NCBI GenBank assembly: GCA_008015235.1
Contig: SSFF01000001.1
Span: 147,483 to 211,482 of the forward strand
DNA length: 64,000 bases
Direction of reading: 5' to 3'
Source of the DNA: Rhodoferax sp.
GTDB taxonomy: Bacteria > Pseudomonadota > Gammaproteobacteria > Burkholderiales > Burkholderiaceae_C
Under the pieces are notes generated by a model. It made no database searches. It was not told the origin of the DNA and saw nothing but the letters and a program-made list of their open reading frames with translations. The translations under genes were made by a program, and so were the position numbers. This document shows, in pieces, positions 1 to 8,477 of the stretch. Positions within the stretch are counted from its first letter, which is position 1. Each line of letters starts with the position of its first letter.

Positions 1-520
1 TGTCGAAGTTGTTTTCCGGGCTGTTGGCTTCTTCGATGGCAAGCTTTTCTTCGATGTAGCTGTCCAGGTTTCCGGCGAACTTGTTGCCCCGCGTAATGCC
101 GCCGCGCTTGCCCTCCAGGTCCGACCATTCACGGAAAGGGAAGGCATTGCTGGCTGTCGTAAAAACCGATACCGGGTTCGACAGCGCCGGTGTCTGGGGG
201 TAGAGCAAGAAAGCATCCCGCTCGGGTGTTTGCTTCAGGGTGGCCACCATGTCGATGTCGCCATGCCGGGCCAGCAAAAGCACCCGGGGAAACGGCCCCA
301 CGAAACGGATTTCGTAGGGGATCTTGAGGTCGTCCAGCACACGCTTGGCGATCTCGATGCTGGCGCCCTGCAAGGTCTGCCCGTCGTACCAGTGCAGCGG
401 CGGATAGGCCGGGTCGGCGGTCACCACCAGGCGCTGGCACGCGGCGTGGGCAACCAGCGGCCCACCCCAGGTCAGGAGTACTGCCAGCAGGACGGACAGC
501 CAATTGCGCAGCTTTTGCAT
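1..520 (-). CDS. Periplasmic solute-binding protein, family 3 (3' end outside window)
   Basis: Reading the minus strand from an ATG at 520 gives 173 codons without a stop, running off the window start. The product opens with a classical Sec signal peptide (MQKLRNWLSVLLAVLLTWGG, cleavage near AHA-AC). A bacterial family 3 solute-binding fold follows: RLVVTADPAYPPLHWYDG, then a GASIEIAKRVLDDL helix and a DMVATLKQTPERDAF segment. These match the ligand-binding start of SBP_bac_3 proteins. Such proteins feed amino acids or similar solutes to ABC permeases, or act as stand-alone sensors. No permease is visible, so the substrate is unknown. The family is clear; the specific role is not. Confidence 0.8.
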   Translation of the reverse strand, partial: MQKLRNWLSVLLAVLLTWGGPLVAHAACQRLVVTADPAYPPLHWYDGQTLQGASIEIAKRVLDDLKIPYEIRFVGPFPRVLLLARHGDIDMVATLKQTPERDAFLLYPQTPALSNPVSVFTTASNAFPFREWSDLEGKRGGITRGNKFAGNLDSYIEEKLAIEEANSPENNFD

Positions 521-695
521 GGAATCGAAGGGTATGCACCAGGAGTGTGCGTAAACAGGGCCGAGCCTAGCGTGATTGGGCGACCGGGGCAAGTCGGTCC
601 AAATGGGCCTAGCTGGCGGCCAAACACCGTGCATTTGCCAATTTACGGCGCTCCCCGGCTCCGTTACCATGCTCTTACCTTTCAGGAGTTTGCCC

Positions 696-1115
696 GTGAA
701 ACTGGCAGGTTTGGCATTTACTGTTGTGCTGACGCTCCCTGTGGCCGTATGGGCGCAACAGGCTGCACCGGCCGCGCGCCTGGCGCCTGACTCGCCCATG
801 GCTGCCCAGGTGCGCAATACGCAGGACGCCGCCATCGTCCAGCGCTCCGATGCCCAGCGCAATGCCATTGAAAATGAAGTGAAAGACTACCTCGTGCCCC
901 TGCGGGCATGGGACGGAAAGTCGCGCCCGCCCGTGGGCATTTCGCTGTTGGCCAACGGAACCGGCCCGGTCGACATGGTGTGGGACACCGCCACCCAAAG
1001 CATGGTGGCCCAGTGGCGCCATGTGCAAAAGACCGATGGCGGCCAGCGTCTGTACTACACCACCAGCGTCAGCGAGTCCGGCGCGCTGAACTTCAGCATT
1101 TCTTCCCGGTTCTGA
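696..1115 (+). CDS. Small exported protein of unknown function
   Basis: The frame is open from 576, but the best start is the GTG at 696. It has AGGAG seven bases upstream and gives a short signal peptide (VKLAGLAFTVVLTLPVAVWAQ, cleavage after VWA). The mature part is about 120 residues: an alanine-rich charged stretch, then a beta-rich C-terminus (VGISLLANGTGPVDMVWD, then QRLYYTTSVSESGALNFSIS). There are no cysteines or catalytic motifs that I recognise. It probably resides in the periplasm. It sits 42 bases upstream of a reductase-like gene in the same direction and may be co-transcribed with it. Function unknown. Confidence 0.65.
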   Translation: MKLAGLAFTVVLTLPVAVWAQQAAPAARLAPDSPMAAQVRNTQDAAIVQRSDAQRNAIENEVKDYLVPLRAWDGKSRPPVGISLLANGTGPVDMVWDTATQSMVAQWRHVQKTDGGQRLYYTTSVSESGALNFSISSRF

Positions 1116-1157
1116 CACCAGAACCGGCAACAGTCCGGCATCCCCAGGGAGATCTCC

Positions 1158-1808
1158 ATGGCACGCGTACGCGTTGAAGGTTTCACCATTTCACTCGACG
1201 GCTACGGTGCGGGCCCGAACCAGAGTCTGAACCAGCCGCTGGGCGAGGGCGGCTCCGCGTTGCACCAGTGGCTGCTGCCCACCCGTACCTTCCAGCGCGC
1301 GCTGTTCGGCAAGGAAGACGGCACCACCGGCGTTGACGACCGATTTGCTGCGCGTGGCTTCGACAACGTGGGGGCGTGGATTCTGGGGCGCAACATGTTC
1401 AGCCCCGACCGCGGCCCCTGGCCCCACCTGGACTGGAAAGGCTGGTGGGGCGACAACCCACCGTACCACGTGCCGGTCTTTGTGCTGACCCACCATGCGC
1501 GCAATGCCATCGAAATGCAGGGCGGCACGACATTCCACTTTGTCACGGGCGGCATCCATGAAGCCCTGCGCCGTGCGCGCGAAGCCGCGGGCGACCAGGA
1601 TGTGCGCATTGGCGGTGGAGCGGACACCCTGCGGCAGTACCTGCGCGAAGGGCTCATCGATGAGCTGCACATTGCCATCGCGCCTGTCTTGCTGGGGCAG
1701 GGGGAGGCGCTGTTTGCCGGGCTGGACCTGCGTGCACTGGGGTATGTGTGCGTGGAAAGCGTGGCGTCGGAGAAGGCAACGCATCTGGTGCTGCGGCACC
1801 ATGGGTGA
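1158..1808 (+). CDS. Dihydrofolate reductase family / RibD C-terminal domain protein
   Basis: A 216-residue cytoplasmic protein with a GGGAGA ribosome-binding site just before the ATG. The fold matches the RibD-C/DHFR-like family (YyaP/YwjB type). It has an N-terminal SLDGYGAGPNQS segment, a central LGRNMFSP motif, a PVFVLTHHAR strand, a cofactor loop FHFVTGGIHEALRRAREAAG, GGGADTLRQYL, and a C-terminal DELHIAIAPVLLGQGEALF. Family members bind NAD(P)H and reduce small heterocycles; most are uncharacterised. It is not part of a riboflavin or folate operon here, so its physiological substrate cannot be inferred. Family assignment is confident. Confidence 0.85.
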   Translation: MARVRVEGFTISLDGYGAGPNQSLNQPLGEGGSALHQWLLPTRTFQRALFGKEDGTTGVDDRFAARGFDNVGAWILGRNMFSPDRGPWPHLDWKGWWGDNPPYHVPVFVLTHHARNAIEMQGGTTFHFVTGGIHEALRRAREAAGDQDVRIGGGADTLRQYLREGLIDELHIAIAPVLLGQGEALFAGLDLRALGYVCVESVASEKATHLVLRHHG

Positions 1809-1975
1809 AGGCATCGCAAGCTTGGGAGCGCTGAATCTGCATAAGCAGTCGCGCCGCGGCCGTTCGGCCTTGCGAAGACCGGCACCAGGAGGACATCGTC
1901 GACGTGGCAGCTCCCGAAGGTGATTCTGAATTCTGTTCAATGCCAAAACGCAGGCACTGCGACTAAGATGGCCCC

Positions 1976-3151
1976 ATGAACGCCAACGACAAAGCCTCCA
2001 CATTACCTTTCGAGGTGCATGGCATCTGGGCCCCCGGAGTCGTGCTCATGCGCAATCTGAGTTTCAGAGCCAAAGCATTCGTGATTGCCACGATGTTCTA
2101 TCTGCCGGTCATCGTGCTGTTGGCCTGGTTGCAGATTTCGTCCGGCGCCGAAGGTCTCGGACAGGACCTCCGATTCCAGTTGACGGCCTTTCTGGGTGCT
2201 GTTTTGGTAGTTTCCGCATACTTCTTTGTCGCCTTCTACAAGTCCAATAGCGGGGGCATGCAAAGGGTCAGTCAGCACCTTTCCGAACTCGCAACCGGCA
2301 ACATCCGCAATCGCCCACCGAAGCCGTGGGGTAGCGATGAGCCGGCCGTTCTGATGGAAAGTCTTTGGAAGGTCTACGAGTCGATGGATGACCTCATCCG
2401 GAGCCTGCGCCATTCCGCCAGAGAACTCAACTACACCAGCGCGGAGGTCGCGCGCGTGAGCGCTGACCTCGCACTGCGGACGGAGTCTTCCGCATCCAAC
2501 CTAGGCCATCAGGCCACGTCGGTCGCAAGCATCAATACCCAAACCAAGCAGTCTGCCCAGCGCACCCAGGAAGCGGCGATCATGGCCCAGGGGAATGCGG
2601 AAGTCGCCAGCGAAGGGGGGCAGATCATTTCCAATGCCGTAGAGACCATGCGGGAGATTGCCGCATCCTCCGCCAAGATCAGCGACATCATCGGAGTCGT
2701 CGATGGGATTGCCTTCCAGACCAACATCCTGGCCCTGAATGCGGCCGTAGAGGCCGCCCGGGCTGGCGAGAGTGGCCGCGGCTTTGCGGTGGTTGCGACG
2801 GAAGTGCGGGCCTTGGCAGGACGCAGCTCCAAGGCCGCACAGGAAATCAAGGCACTCATCCAGGAAAGCGTGGAAAAGATTTCAGTGGGGACTTCGGTGG
2901 TGGATGGTGCGGGACGCAACATCACTGAGATCGTCGCCAATGCGAAGCAGATCAACCTGTACCTCGAAGAGATTGCACTTTCCACCCGCACGCAGGCCGC
3001 GGAGGTCGACGAGGTGGTGAACTCGATCATTGCGCTGGACTCCCATATCCAGGAGAACGCGAAGATGGTCAAGGAAACCACGGAGTCCGCCGACTCGTTG
3101 AGCAATCAGGCGCAACGCCTGATCGAGAAAATCTCGAGTTACCAGGTGTAG
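1976..3151 (+). CDS. Methyl-accepting chemotaxis protein without a periplasmic sensor domain
   Basis: The 391-residue product has two membrane segments close together (residues about 34-56 and 62-83), leaving almost no periplasmic loop. A long cytoplasmic coiled-coil signalling domain follows. The conserved hairpin tip is present around residues 245-275 ([20 protein letters not shown], then [18 protein letters not shown]), which docks CheA and CheW. A normal external ligand domain is absent, so the receptor probably senses through the membrane, a partner protein or the cytoplasm. The ATG at 1976 gives the N-terminal WAPGV stretch seen in similar receptors. An internal ATG at 2048 with GGAG upstream is an alternative. 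No CheR-tethering pentapeptide is present at the C-terminus. Confidence 0.9.
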   Translation: MNANDKASTLPFEVHGIWAPGVVLMRNLSFRAKAFVIATMFYLPVIVLLAWLQISSGAEGLGQDLRFQLTAFLGAVLVVSAYFFVAFYKSNSGGMQRVSQHLSELATGNIRNRPPKPWGSDEPAVLMESLWKVYESMDDLIRSLRHSARELNYTSAEVARVSADLALRTESSASNLGHQATSVASINTQTKQSAQRTQEAAIMAQGNAEVASEGGQIISNAVETMREIAASSAKISDIIGVVDGIAFQTNILALNAAVEAARAGESGRGFAVVATEVRALAGRSSKAAQEIKALIQESVEKISVGTSVVDGAGRNITEIVANAKQINLYLEEIALSTRTQAAEVDEVVNSIIALDSHIQENAKMVKETTESADSLSNQAQRLIEKISSYQV

Positions 3152-3221
3152 CGGCACGGCGACCTGTCGGCTCGCCCACGCACGGCCTGCGCCTGCGATA
3201 CTGCCTCTGGAGACGCGTGTT

Positions 3222-3713
3222 CTACGCAGTGCTGGCTTGCGAGCGTGTGGCTTCCAGTCGCGACACAAATTCCTGCCGCAGTTGCTTGCGCACTTGGGCC
3301 GCGGCATGGCGGCGCAGCTCATCCGGCGTGGCGGGTTGCAAAGGCGGCACGGCCACGGGCCGGCGTTCGTTGTCCACCGCCACCATGGTGAAGAAGCAGG
3401 AGTTGGCGTGGCGCACCACCTGGGTCTGGATGTTCTCGGCAATCACCTTGACGCCGATCTCCAGCGATGAGGTGCCGGTGTAGTTGACGGCGGCCAGAAA
3501 GGTCACCAGTTCGCCGACATGGATGGGCTGGAGAAACATGACCTGGTCCACCGACAGCGTGACTACGTAGCAGCGTGCGTAGCGGCTGGCACATGCATAG
3601 GCCACCTGGTCCAGCAGCTTGAGGATGGCTCCACCGTGGACGTTGCCGGAGAAATTGGCCATGTCGGGCGTCATGAGCACGGTCATGGTCAGTTGGTGGG
3701 CAGGCAGGTTCAT
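3222..3713 (-). CDS. Acyl-CoA thioesterase, hotdog fold (YciA-like)
   Basis: A 163-residue protein with a single hotdog domain. The family motif MANFSGNVHGGAILKLLDQV is near residue 17: the conserved Asn/Gly/His-Gly-Gly turn and the following Asp line the active site. Later segments (VTLSVDQVMFLQPIHVGELV and TSSLEIGVKVIAENIQT) fit cytosolic long-chain acyl-CoA thioesterases. The enzyme hydrolyses acyl-CoA to free acid and CoA. The C-terminal 40 residues are polar and helical. It is a single gene facing ureG across a short gap. Substrate chain length cannot be read from sequence. Confidence 0.88.
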   Translation of the reverse strand: MNLPAHQLTMTVLMTPDMANFSGNVHGGAILKLLDQVAYACASRYARCYVVTLSVDQVMFLQPIHVGELVTFLAAVNYTGTSSLEIGVKVIAENIQTQVVRHANSCFFTMVAVDNERRPVAVPPLQPATPDELRRHAAAQVRKQLRQEFVSRLEATRSQASTA

Positions 3714-3798
3714 CGCGGGTTCCTGTGGTGGGCAAGGGCAGGCAGTCTAGCCGGGTTGCAGGCAACCGGTACCAGCAGGGGGCTGGGCACGCCTGCCA

Positions 3799-4458
3799 CT
3801 ATGCCGCCTTCAGCATGCCCCGCTTTTCGATAAAACCAATCACTTCCTGCAACCCGGCCTGGGTTTTCAGGTTGGTCATCACAAAGGGCTTCTTGCCGTC
3901 GGCAGGCCCGCGCATGCGTTCGGTGTCTGCGCGCATGATGTCCAGATCGGCCCCCACGTGCGGGGCCAGGTCGGTCTTGTTGATGACGAACAGGTCGCTC
4001 TTGGTGATGCCGGGGCCGCCCTTGCGCGGAATCTTCTCGCCCGCGGCCACGTCGATCACGTAGATCGTCAGGTCCGAGAGCTCGGGGCTGAAGGTGGCGG
4101 CGAGGTTGTCGCCGCCGCTTTCCACGAACACGATGTCGGCGTTGGGGAATTCGCCCAGCATGCGGTCGATGGCCTCCAGGTTGATGGAGCAGTCCTCGCG
4201 GATGGCGGTGTGCGGGCAGCCGCCAGTCTCCACGCCCAGGATGCGCTCGGGCGGCAGCGCGCCGCTCACGGTGAGCAGGCGCTGGTCTTCCTTGGTGTAG
4301 ATGTCGTTGGTGATGGCCACCAGGTCGTACTGTTCACGCATCGCCTTGCACAGCATCTCCAGCAGGGTGGTTTTGCCGGAGCCCACGGGGCCGCCAATGC
4401 CCACGCGCAGGGGCGGCAAGTGTTTGGTGCGGTGCGGGATATGATGCAGTGCAGTCAT
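3799..4458 (-). CDS. ureG: Urease accessory GTPase UreG
   Basis: UreG is the SIMIBI-class GTPase that powers nickel delivery to apo-urease with UreD, UreF and UreE. The chosen ATG at 4458 gives 219 residues beginning [12 protein letters not shown], matching the usual size; the frame is open further upstream but reads through a repeat. Visible motifs are the P-loop [12 protein letters not shown] (residues about 20-31), the metal-binding Cys-Pro-His ([15 protein letters not shown]), the switch II-like [17 protein letters not shown] and the guanine-specificity NKTD. It is the last gene of the ureE-ureF-ureG block. It is separated from ureF by a dispersed repeat, so translation of ureG is not tightly coupled to ureF. 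Confidence 0.97.
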   Translation of the reverse strand: MTALHHIPHRTKHLPPLRVGIGGPVGSGKTTLLEMLCKAMREQYDLVAITNDIYTKEDQRLLTVSGALPPERILGVETGGCPHTAIREDCSINLEAIDRMLGEFPNADIVFVESGGDNLAATFSPELSDLTIYVIDVAAGEKIPRKGGPGITKSDLFVINKTDLAPHVGADLDIMRADTERMRGPADGKKPFVMTNLKTQAGLQEVIGFIEKRGMLKAA

Positions 4459-4460
4459 GG

Positions 4461-4510
4461 TTTTGCTATGAAAAATGTAGCTAATTGCGCAATATGTATG
4501 CGGGCTAGGA
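4461..4510 (+). repeat. Dispersed repeat copy 1 (ureF/ureG junction)
   Basis: This copy contains TTTTGCTATGAAAAATGTAG, CTAATTGCGCA and GCGGGCTAGGA in the order shared by the other copies in this window. It lies between ureF and ureG and supplies the TAG stop codon of ureF on the opposite strand (4505-4507). Confidence 0.75.
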
Positions 4511-5230
4511 CCGGAAAAGCCTTGAATACTGGACCTCATGCTGGCTGCTCAGGATGGCCAGCATCGGGGCAAAGGCCTGGCGCGTTTCGTCGGTCACGCC
4601 CAGGGCGTGGTCCACGGCACCGGGAATTTCGGCGGCCAATGCGCTGAGGATGCGTTGCCCCGCGCTCTGGCCCAGGGGCACGGCCTTGATGGCGGCTTGC
4701 ACCATGTTCTCCGCCCAGCCGAATGCAAAGGCCAGCAGGCTGGCACGCACCGGGGCGCCGGTGCCACTGGCGGCCAGCGCAAAGGCCACGGGGTAGGTGG
4801 GCTGCGACGCACCCAGCGCGTCCTTACTGTTCTCGGCCAGTGCGGCAATCTGCGCGGCGCTGGCGGTGGTGTGGTTCTTGAGCCATTCCAGCAGGCTCTT
4901 GCCCATCTGTGCGCTCTGGGCGCACAGCTCGCTGCTTTCGCGGGTCTGCAGCACCCAACGGTTGAGTGCGGTCACACGCTCCAGGTCGTTCGCTTGCCAA
5001 GCCGCAATGGTCTGGGCCACGGCCGGGAGTTCGGAGCGTGCCAGGCTGAGTTGCAACTGGTTTATCAGCCAAGGCGTGGCCTGTGCTTCGGTGCTGACCA
5101 GGCCGTGCTCCACGGCAGCTTCTAGGCACTCCGAATACGAGAAGCCGCCGATGGGCAGGGCCGGTGAGGCCAGCCACATCAGCTGCATCAGGCTGGCGTC
5201 GTGCATGGCGGACTCAGTGGCTGTGGTCAT
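4505..5230 (-). CDS. ureF: Urease accessory protein UreF
   Basis: UreF bridges UreD and UreG in the apo-urease activation complex and gates GTP hydrolysis. The all-helical product shows the family signature [20 protein letters not shown] near the N-terminus and conserved [12 protein letters not shown] near the C-terminus. Three ATGs are possible (5248, 5230, 5206). I chose 5230, which overlaps the 3' end of ureE by 17 bases. The 5206 ATG lies just past the ureE stop and leaves the family core intact. None has a strong ribosome-binding site, so translational coupling to ureE is likely. The stop codon lies inside a dispersed repeat, so the last residues (RLFRS) may be recent. Confidence 0.93.
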   Translation of the reverse strand: MTTATESAMHDASLMQLMWLASPALPIGGFSYSECLEAAVEHGLVSTEAQATPWLINQLQLSLARSELPAVAQTIAAWQANDLERVTALNRWVLQTRESSELCAQSAQMGKSLLEWLKNHTTASAAQIAALAENSKDALGASQPTYPVAFALAASGTGAPVRASLLAFAFGWAENMVQAAIKAVPLGQSAGQRILSALAAEIPGAVDHALGVTDETRQAFAPMLAILSSQHEVQYSRLFRS

Positions 5231-5732
5231 GGGCACCACCGTGCCCATGGTCGTGGCGGTGTCCGCCGTGGTGGCCCCCGGTGGCGTAGGCGCCGTTCTC
5301 GGGTTCGAACGCTTCGTTCACCGGCGTGACGATGAGGTGCATGGCACGCAGCATCTCCATCAGTACGTGGTCGGGTTCGATCTTCAGGTGGTCCGGCTGC
5401 AGTTCGATGGGCACATGCCGGTTGCCCAGGTGGTAGGCGGCGCGGATCAGGTCAAACGCGGTGCCGTGGGCGCTGCAGTGTGTGATTTTGAGCACGGCCT
5501 GCGGCGCCGCACGCACGGCAATCAGCGAGCCGTCCTCGGCCACCAGCACATCGCCACCGCGCACCACGGTGCCCCGTGGCAGGAACACACCCAGCCGCCT
5601 GCCGGCCGAGTCGGTGGCATCAAAGCGGCTTTTCTGGCGCACGTCCCAGTCCAGCTCGACGCTGTGGGCACGCCGAACCAGCACAGGCGCCAGGCCCTGG
5701 CCTTGGGGGAGGAGTTTGGAGACTTGGAGCAT
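5214..5732 (-). CDS. ureE: Urease accessory nickel metallochaperone UreE
   Basis: A 172-residue dimeric nickel chaperone. The N-terminal peptide-binding domain includes the [19 protein letters not shown] segment. The C-terminal metal domain carries [19 protein letters not shown], whose histidine binds nickel at the dimer interface. The last 21 residues contain nine histidines, the variable nickel-storage tail typical of several UreE proteins. UreE hands nickel to UreG. The gene heads a block (ureE-ureF-ureG) separated from ureC by an antiparallel toxin-antitoxin pair, so it needs a promoter in the 67-base gap upstream or read-through across the toxin genes. Confidence 0.97.
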   Translation of the reverse strand: MLQVSKLLPQGQGLAPVLVRRAHSVELDWDVRQKSRFDATDSAGRRLGVFLPRGTVVRGGDVLVAEDGSLIAVRAAPQAVLKITHCSAHGTAFDLIRAAYHLGNRHVPIELQPDHLKIEPDHVLMEMLRAMHLIVTPVNEAFEPENGAYATGGHHGGHRHDHGHGGAHDHSH

Positions 5733-5767
5733 GGGCGCTGCTTGTGCCGTTGAGATGGATTGGATAA

Positions 5768-5783
5768 TATAACAATCGTTATA
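5768..5783. promoter_or_regulatory. Inverted repeat, candidate antitoxin operator
   Basis: The perfect dyad TATAAC-AATC-GTTATA lies 17 bases before the antitoxin ATG in the divergent gap between ureE and the toxin-antitoxin pair. AbrB/MazE-type antitoxins commonly repress their own operon by binding AT-rich palindromes, so this is the likely operator. It could also influence ureE transcription, because the same gap must hold any ureE promoter. That role is inference. Confidence 0.5.
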
Positions 5784-5799
5784 ACTTCAGGGCCTTGCC

Positions 5800-6024
5800 A
5801 TGACAGCACTCAAACTAACCCAAATCGGCAATTCGGTCGGGGTGATCTTGCCCAAAGAAATTCTGGCGCGGTTCAAGTTGGAAAAGGGAGAGACTCTTTT
5901 CATGAGTGAAGCCGCTAATGGAATCATGCTTTCCAAATACGACCCGGAGTTTGAGCGGCAAATGGACGCAGCGCGGCGCATCATGAATAAGCGTCGTGCG
6001 GTTCTGCATGAGCTGGCCAAATGA
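5800..6024 (+). CDS. AbrB/MazE-type antitoxin
   Basis: A 74-residue protein with a SpoVT/AbrB swapped-hairpin DNA-binding domain: LTQIGNSVGVILPKEILARF (residues 5-24) followed by LEKGETLFM. The C-terminal 28 residues (from DPEFERQMDA) form a charged helix expected to cover the toxin. The gene overlaps the downstream toxin by four bases (ATGA), the usual antitoxin-first arrangement. It should bind and neutralise the Doc-like toxin and repress the operon through the palindrome upstream. The pair lies antiparallel inside the urease operon, which suggests acquisition by insertion. Confidence 0.88.
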   Translation: MTALKLTQIGNSVGVILPKEILARFKLEKGETLFMSEAANGIMLSKYDPEFERQMDAARRIMNKRRAVLHELAK

Positions 6025-6419
6025 GTTTGTCCAGAGTCAAGTGGACGTGGATTACTCCTGCAGTCCTCTATGCCGTGCACGACGAACAACTTTCGGAGCA
6101 TGGTGGATTGGCGGGGGTGCGTGATGCCAATGCACTGGAGTCTGCTGTGGCTCGCCCCGAACAGCTCGTCCACTACGGCTCCCCCGATGCCGCAGACCTT
6201 GCCGCCGCCTATGGTTTTGGCATCGCGCGCAACCATCCATTTGCAGACGGCAACAAACGGACGGCGTTTGTTGCTGTTGAACTGTTCTTGGCCCTCAACG
6301 GCTTTGAACTGAAGGCTACGGATGCTGATTGCATACTCACCATGCTCGCAGTCGCAGGGGGCGATCTGAAGGAGGCTCAATTCGCTCACTGGATTCGTAC
6401 CCATACGCAGCCTCTTTGA
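6021..6419 (+). CDS. doc: Doc (death-on-curing) family toxin
   Basis: A 132-residue single-domain Fic/Doc protein. The catalytic loop is HPFADGNKRTAF (residues about 72-83). It has Lys where AMP-transferring Fic enzymes have the second Gly of GNGR. In phage P1 Doc this change accompanies phosphorylation of EF-Tu, which halts translation. The N-terminus (HDEQLSEHGGLAGVRDANAL) and AAAYGFGIARN match Doc proteins. The start overlaps the antitoxin stop. Neutralisation here is by an AbrB-type rather than a Phd-type antitoxin. The protein looks intact, so the module may be active. Confidence 0.9.
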   Translation: MSLSRVKWTWITPAVLYAVHDEQLSEHGGLAGVRDANALESAVARPEQLVHYGSPDAADLAAAYGFGIARNHPFADGNKRTAFVAVELFLALNGFELKATDADCILTMLAVAGGDLKEAQFAHWIRTHTQPL

Positions 6420-6438
6420 AGTCCATTCCGCGCGCTAG

Positions 6439-8157
6439 TCAAAACAAAAAGTAGCGCTGCGCCAGTGGCAGTTTCACGGCGGGTTCGCAGGTGAGCAGTA
6501 CGCCGTCGGCACGCACGGCGTAGGTCTGGGCGTCGATTTCCATGGTCGGCAGGTAGTGGTTGTGCACCATGTGCTGCTTGCGTACTCCGCGGATGTTGCG
6601 CACCGCACTGATGTTCTTCTGCAGCCCGTAACGTTGGGCCATGCCCTCGTTCTGGCTGGCCTGCGAGACGAAGGTGATGGAGCCCTTGTGCAAGGCGCCA
6701 CCGTAGCTTCCGAACATGGGGCGGTAGTGCACCGGTTGCGGCGTCGGTATGGACGCGTTCGGGTCGCCCATGGCGGCATGGGCAATGAAGCCGCCCTTCA
6801 GAATCAGGGCAGGTTTGACGCCAAAAAAGGCGGGTTTGTAGACCACCAGGTCGGCCCATTTGCCGACCTCGATGGAGCCCACCTCGTGGCTGATGCCGTG
6901 GGCAATGGCCGGGTTGATGGTGTACTTGGCCACATAGCGCTTGGCGCGGAAGTTGTCGTTGCGCACGCCGTCTTCCGCCAGCTTGCCGCGCTGGGCCTTC
7001 ATCTTGTCCGCCGTCTGCCAGGTGCGAATGATCACTTCGCCCACCCGGCCCATGGCCTGGCTGTCGCTGCTCATCATGCTGATGGCACCCAGGTCGTGCA
7101 GGATGTCCTCAGCCGCAATCGTTTCCTTGCGGATGCGGCTTTCGGCAAAGGCCAGGTCTTCGGCAATGCCCGCGTCCAGGTGGTGGCACACCATGAGCAT
7201 GTCCACGTGCTCGTCGAGCGTGTTCTGGGTGTAGGGCATGGTCGGGTTGGTGGAGCTGGGCAGGAAGTTGGCCTGGCCCACCACTTTCAGAATGTCGGGC
7301 GCATGGCCGCCCCCGGCGCCTTCGGTGTGGAAGGCGCACAGCCCGCGGCCTTTCGTGGCGGCGATGGTGTTCTCGACAAAGCCCGACTCGTTGAGCGTGT
7401 CGGAGTGGATGGCCACCTGGATGTCGGTGGCCTCGGCCACGTCCAGGCAGTTGCTGATGGCGCTGGGTGTGGTGCCCCAGTCTTCGTGCAATTTGAGTCC
7501 GATGACGCCGGCGTTGATCTGCTCCTGCAGTGCAGCGGGCAGGCTGGCGTTTCCCTTGCCGAAGAAACCCAGGTTCATGGGAAACGCATCGGCCGCCTGC
7601 AGCATGCGCTCGATGTTCCACGGCCCCGGCGTGCAGGTGGTGGCAAAGGTGCCGGTGGCGGGGCCGGTACCGCCGCCCATCATGGTGGTCACGCCGCTGG
7701 ACAGGGCCTCCTCAATCTGCTGCGGGCAGATGAAGTGGATGTGGCAGTCGATGCCGCCGGCAGTGACGATGTTGCCCTCGCAGCTGATGATTTCGGTGCC
7801 GGGGCCAATGACGATGTCCACACCCGGCTGGGTGTCGGGGTTGCCCGCTTTGCCGATGGCCGCGATGCGCCCGTCTTTCAAGCCGATGTCGGCCTTGACA
7901 ATGCCCCAATGGTCGAGGATCAGCGCATTGGTCAGTACCGTGTCTACGGCGCCCTCGGCGCGGGTGCGCTGGCTTTGCGCCATGCCGTCACGGATGGTCT
8001 TGCCGCCGCCAAACTTCACTTCCTCGCCGTAACTGCCCGCGGCCAGCGTGTAGTCCTTTTCCACTTCGATGAGCAGGTCGGTGTCGGCCAGTCGGACCCG
8101 GTCGCCCACGGTGGGGCCGAAGATTTCCGCGTAGGCGCGGCGGTCGATCGTTGCCAT
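6439..8157 (-). CDS. ureC: Urease alpha subunit UreC
   Basis: The catalytic subunit of urease, hydrolysing urea to ammonia and carbamate in the cytoplasm; 572 residues, the usual length. The di-nickel site is intact: His-x-His in [11 protein letters not shown], the carbamylated lysine at residue 222 (GLKLHEDWG), His in [11 protein letters not shown] and [13 protein letters not shown], and the Asp of [12 protein letters not shown]. The mobile flap with MVCHHLD carries the catalytic Cys and His. The start overlaps the ureB stop by one base. Immediately downstream lies a toxin-antitoxin pair on the other strand instead of ureE, which is unusual. Confidence 0.99.
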   Translation of the reverse strand: MATIDRRAYAEIFGPTVGDRVRLADTDLLIEVEKDYTLAAGSYGEEVKFGGGKTIRDGMAQSQRTRAEGAVDTVLTNALILDHWGIVKADIGLKDGRIAAIGKAGNPDTQPGVDIVIGPGTEIISCEGNIVTAGGIDCHIHFICPQQIEEALSSGVTTMMGGGTGPATGTFATTCTPGPWNIERMLQAADAFPMNLGFFGKGNASLPAALQEQINAGVIGLKLHEDWGTTPSAISNCLDVAEATDIQVAIHSDTLNESGFVENTIAATKGRGLCAFHTEGAGGGHAPDILKVVGQANFLPSSTNPTMPYTQNTLDEHVDMLMVCHHLDAGIAEDLAFAESRIRKETIAAEDILHDLGAISMMSSDSQAMGRVGEVIIRTWQTADKMKAQRGKLAEDGVRNDNFRAKRYVAKYTINPAIAHGISHEVGSIEVGKWADLVVYKPAFFGVKPALILKGGFIAHAAMGDPNASIPTPQPVHYRPMFGSYGGALHKGSITFVSQASQNEGMAQRYGLQKNISAVRNIRGVRKQHMVHNHYLPTMEIDAQTYAVRADGVLLTCEPAVKLPLAQRYFLF

Positions 8158-8462
8158 CAGAGTTTTCCTTGCACAAGGCCGCGAAAGCCATAGACGATGC
8201 GGTCGCCGCCGATGTCCACCAGTTCGACCGTGCGTTGCTGCCCGGGCTCGAAGCGCACGGCTGCGCCGGAGGGAATGTTCAGGCGCATGCCTTGGGCCAG
8301 CGTGCGGTCAAACCCGAGCGCGCCGTTGGTCTCGGCAAAGTGGTAGTGCGAGCCGACCTGGATCGGGCGGTCGGAGGTGTTGTGCACCACCAGCGTCTGG
8401 GTGCGTCGGCTGGTATTGAGGGCCAGTTCGCCTGCGTCGACCAAGAGTTCACCGGGGGTCAT
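8157..8462 (-). CDS. ureB: Urease beta subunit UreB
   Basis: A 101-residue structural subunit that packs with UreA and UreC to form the (ABC)3 holoenzyme. Conserved features are the opening [27 protein letters not shown] and [15 protein letters not shown], typical of short separate beta subunits. It ends on the base where ureC begins (TGATG), consistent with coupled translation. It is preceded by ureJ rather than directly by ureA. Confidence 0.98.
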   Translation of the reverse strand: MTPGELLVDAGELALNTSRRTQTLVVHNTSDRPIQVGSHYHFAETNGALGFDRTLAQGMRLNIPSGAAVRFEPGQQRTVELVDIGGDRIVYGFRGLVQGKL

Positions 8463-8477
8463 GGCGTGTGCTCCGGC

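Noticed and set aside
129..539. Open frame of 136 codons on the minus strand at the window start
   Set aside because: It is a shifted frame of the solute-binding protein that starts at 520; the real frame has a signal peptide and a family match.
1809..1975. Regulatory or RNA element in the gap before the first chemoreceptor
   Set aside because: No hairpin with a T-run, promoter or tRNA-like fold was visible; nothing could be supported.
6556..8193. Long plus-strand open frame of 545 codons opposite ureC
   Set aside because: It lies antisense to a well-conserved gene and is low-complexity Gly/Val/His-rich, typical of GC-rich antisense frames.
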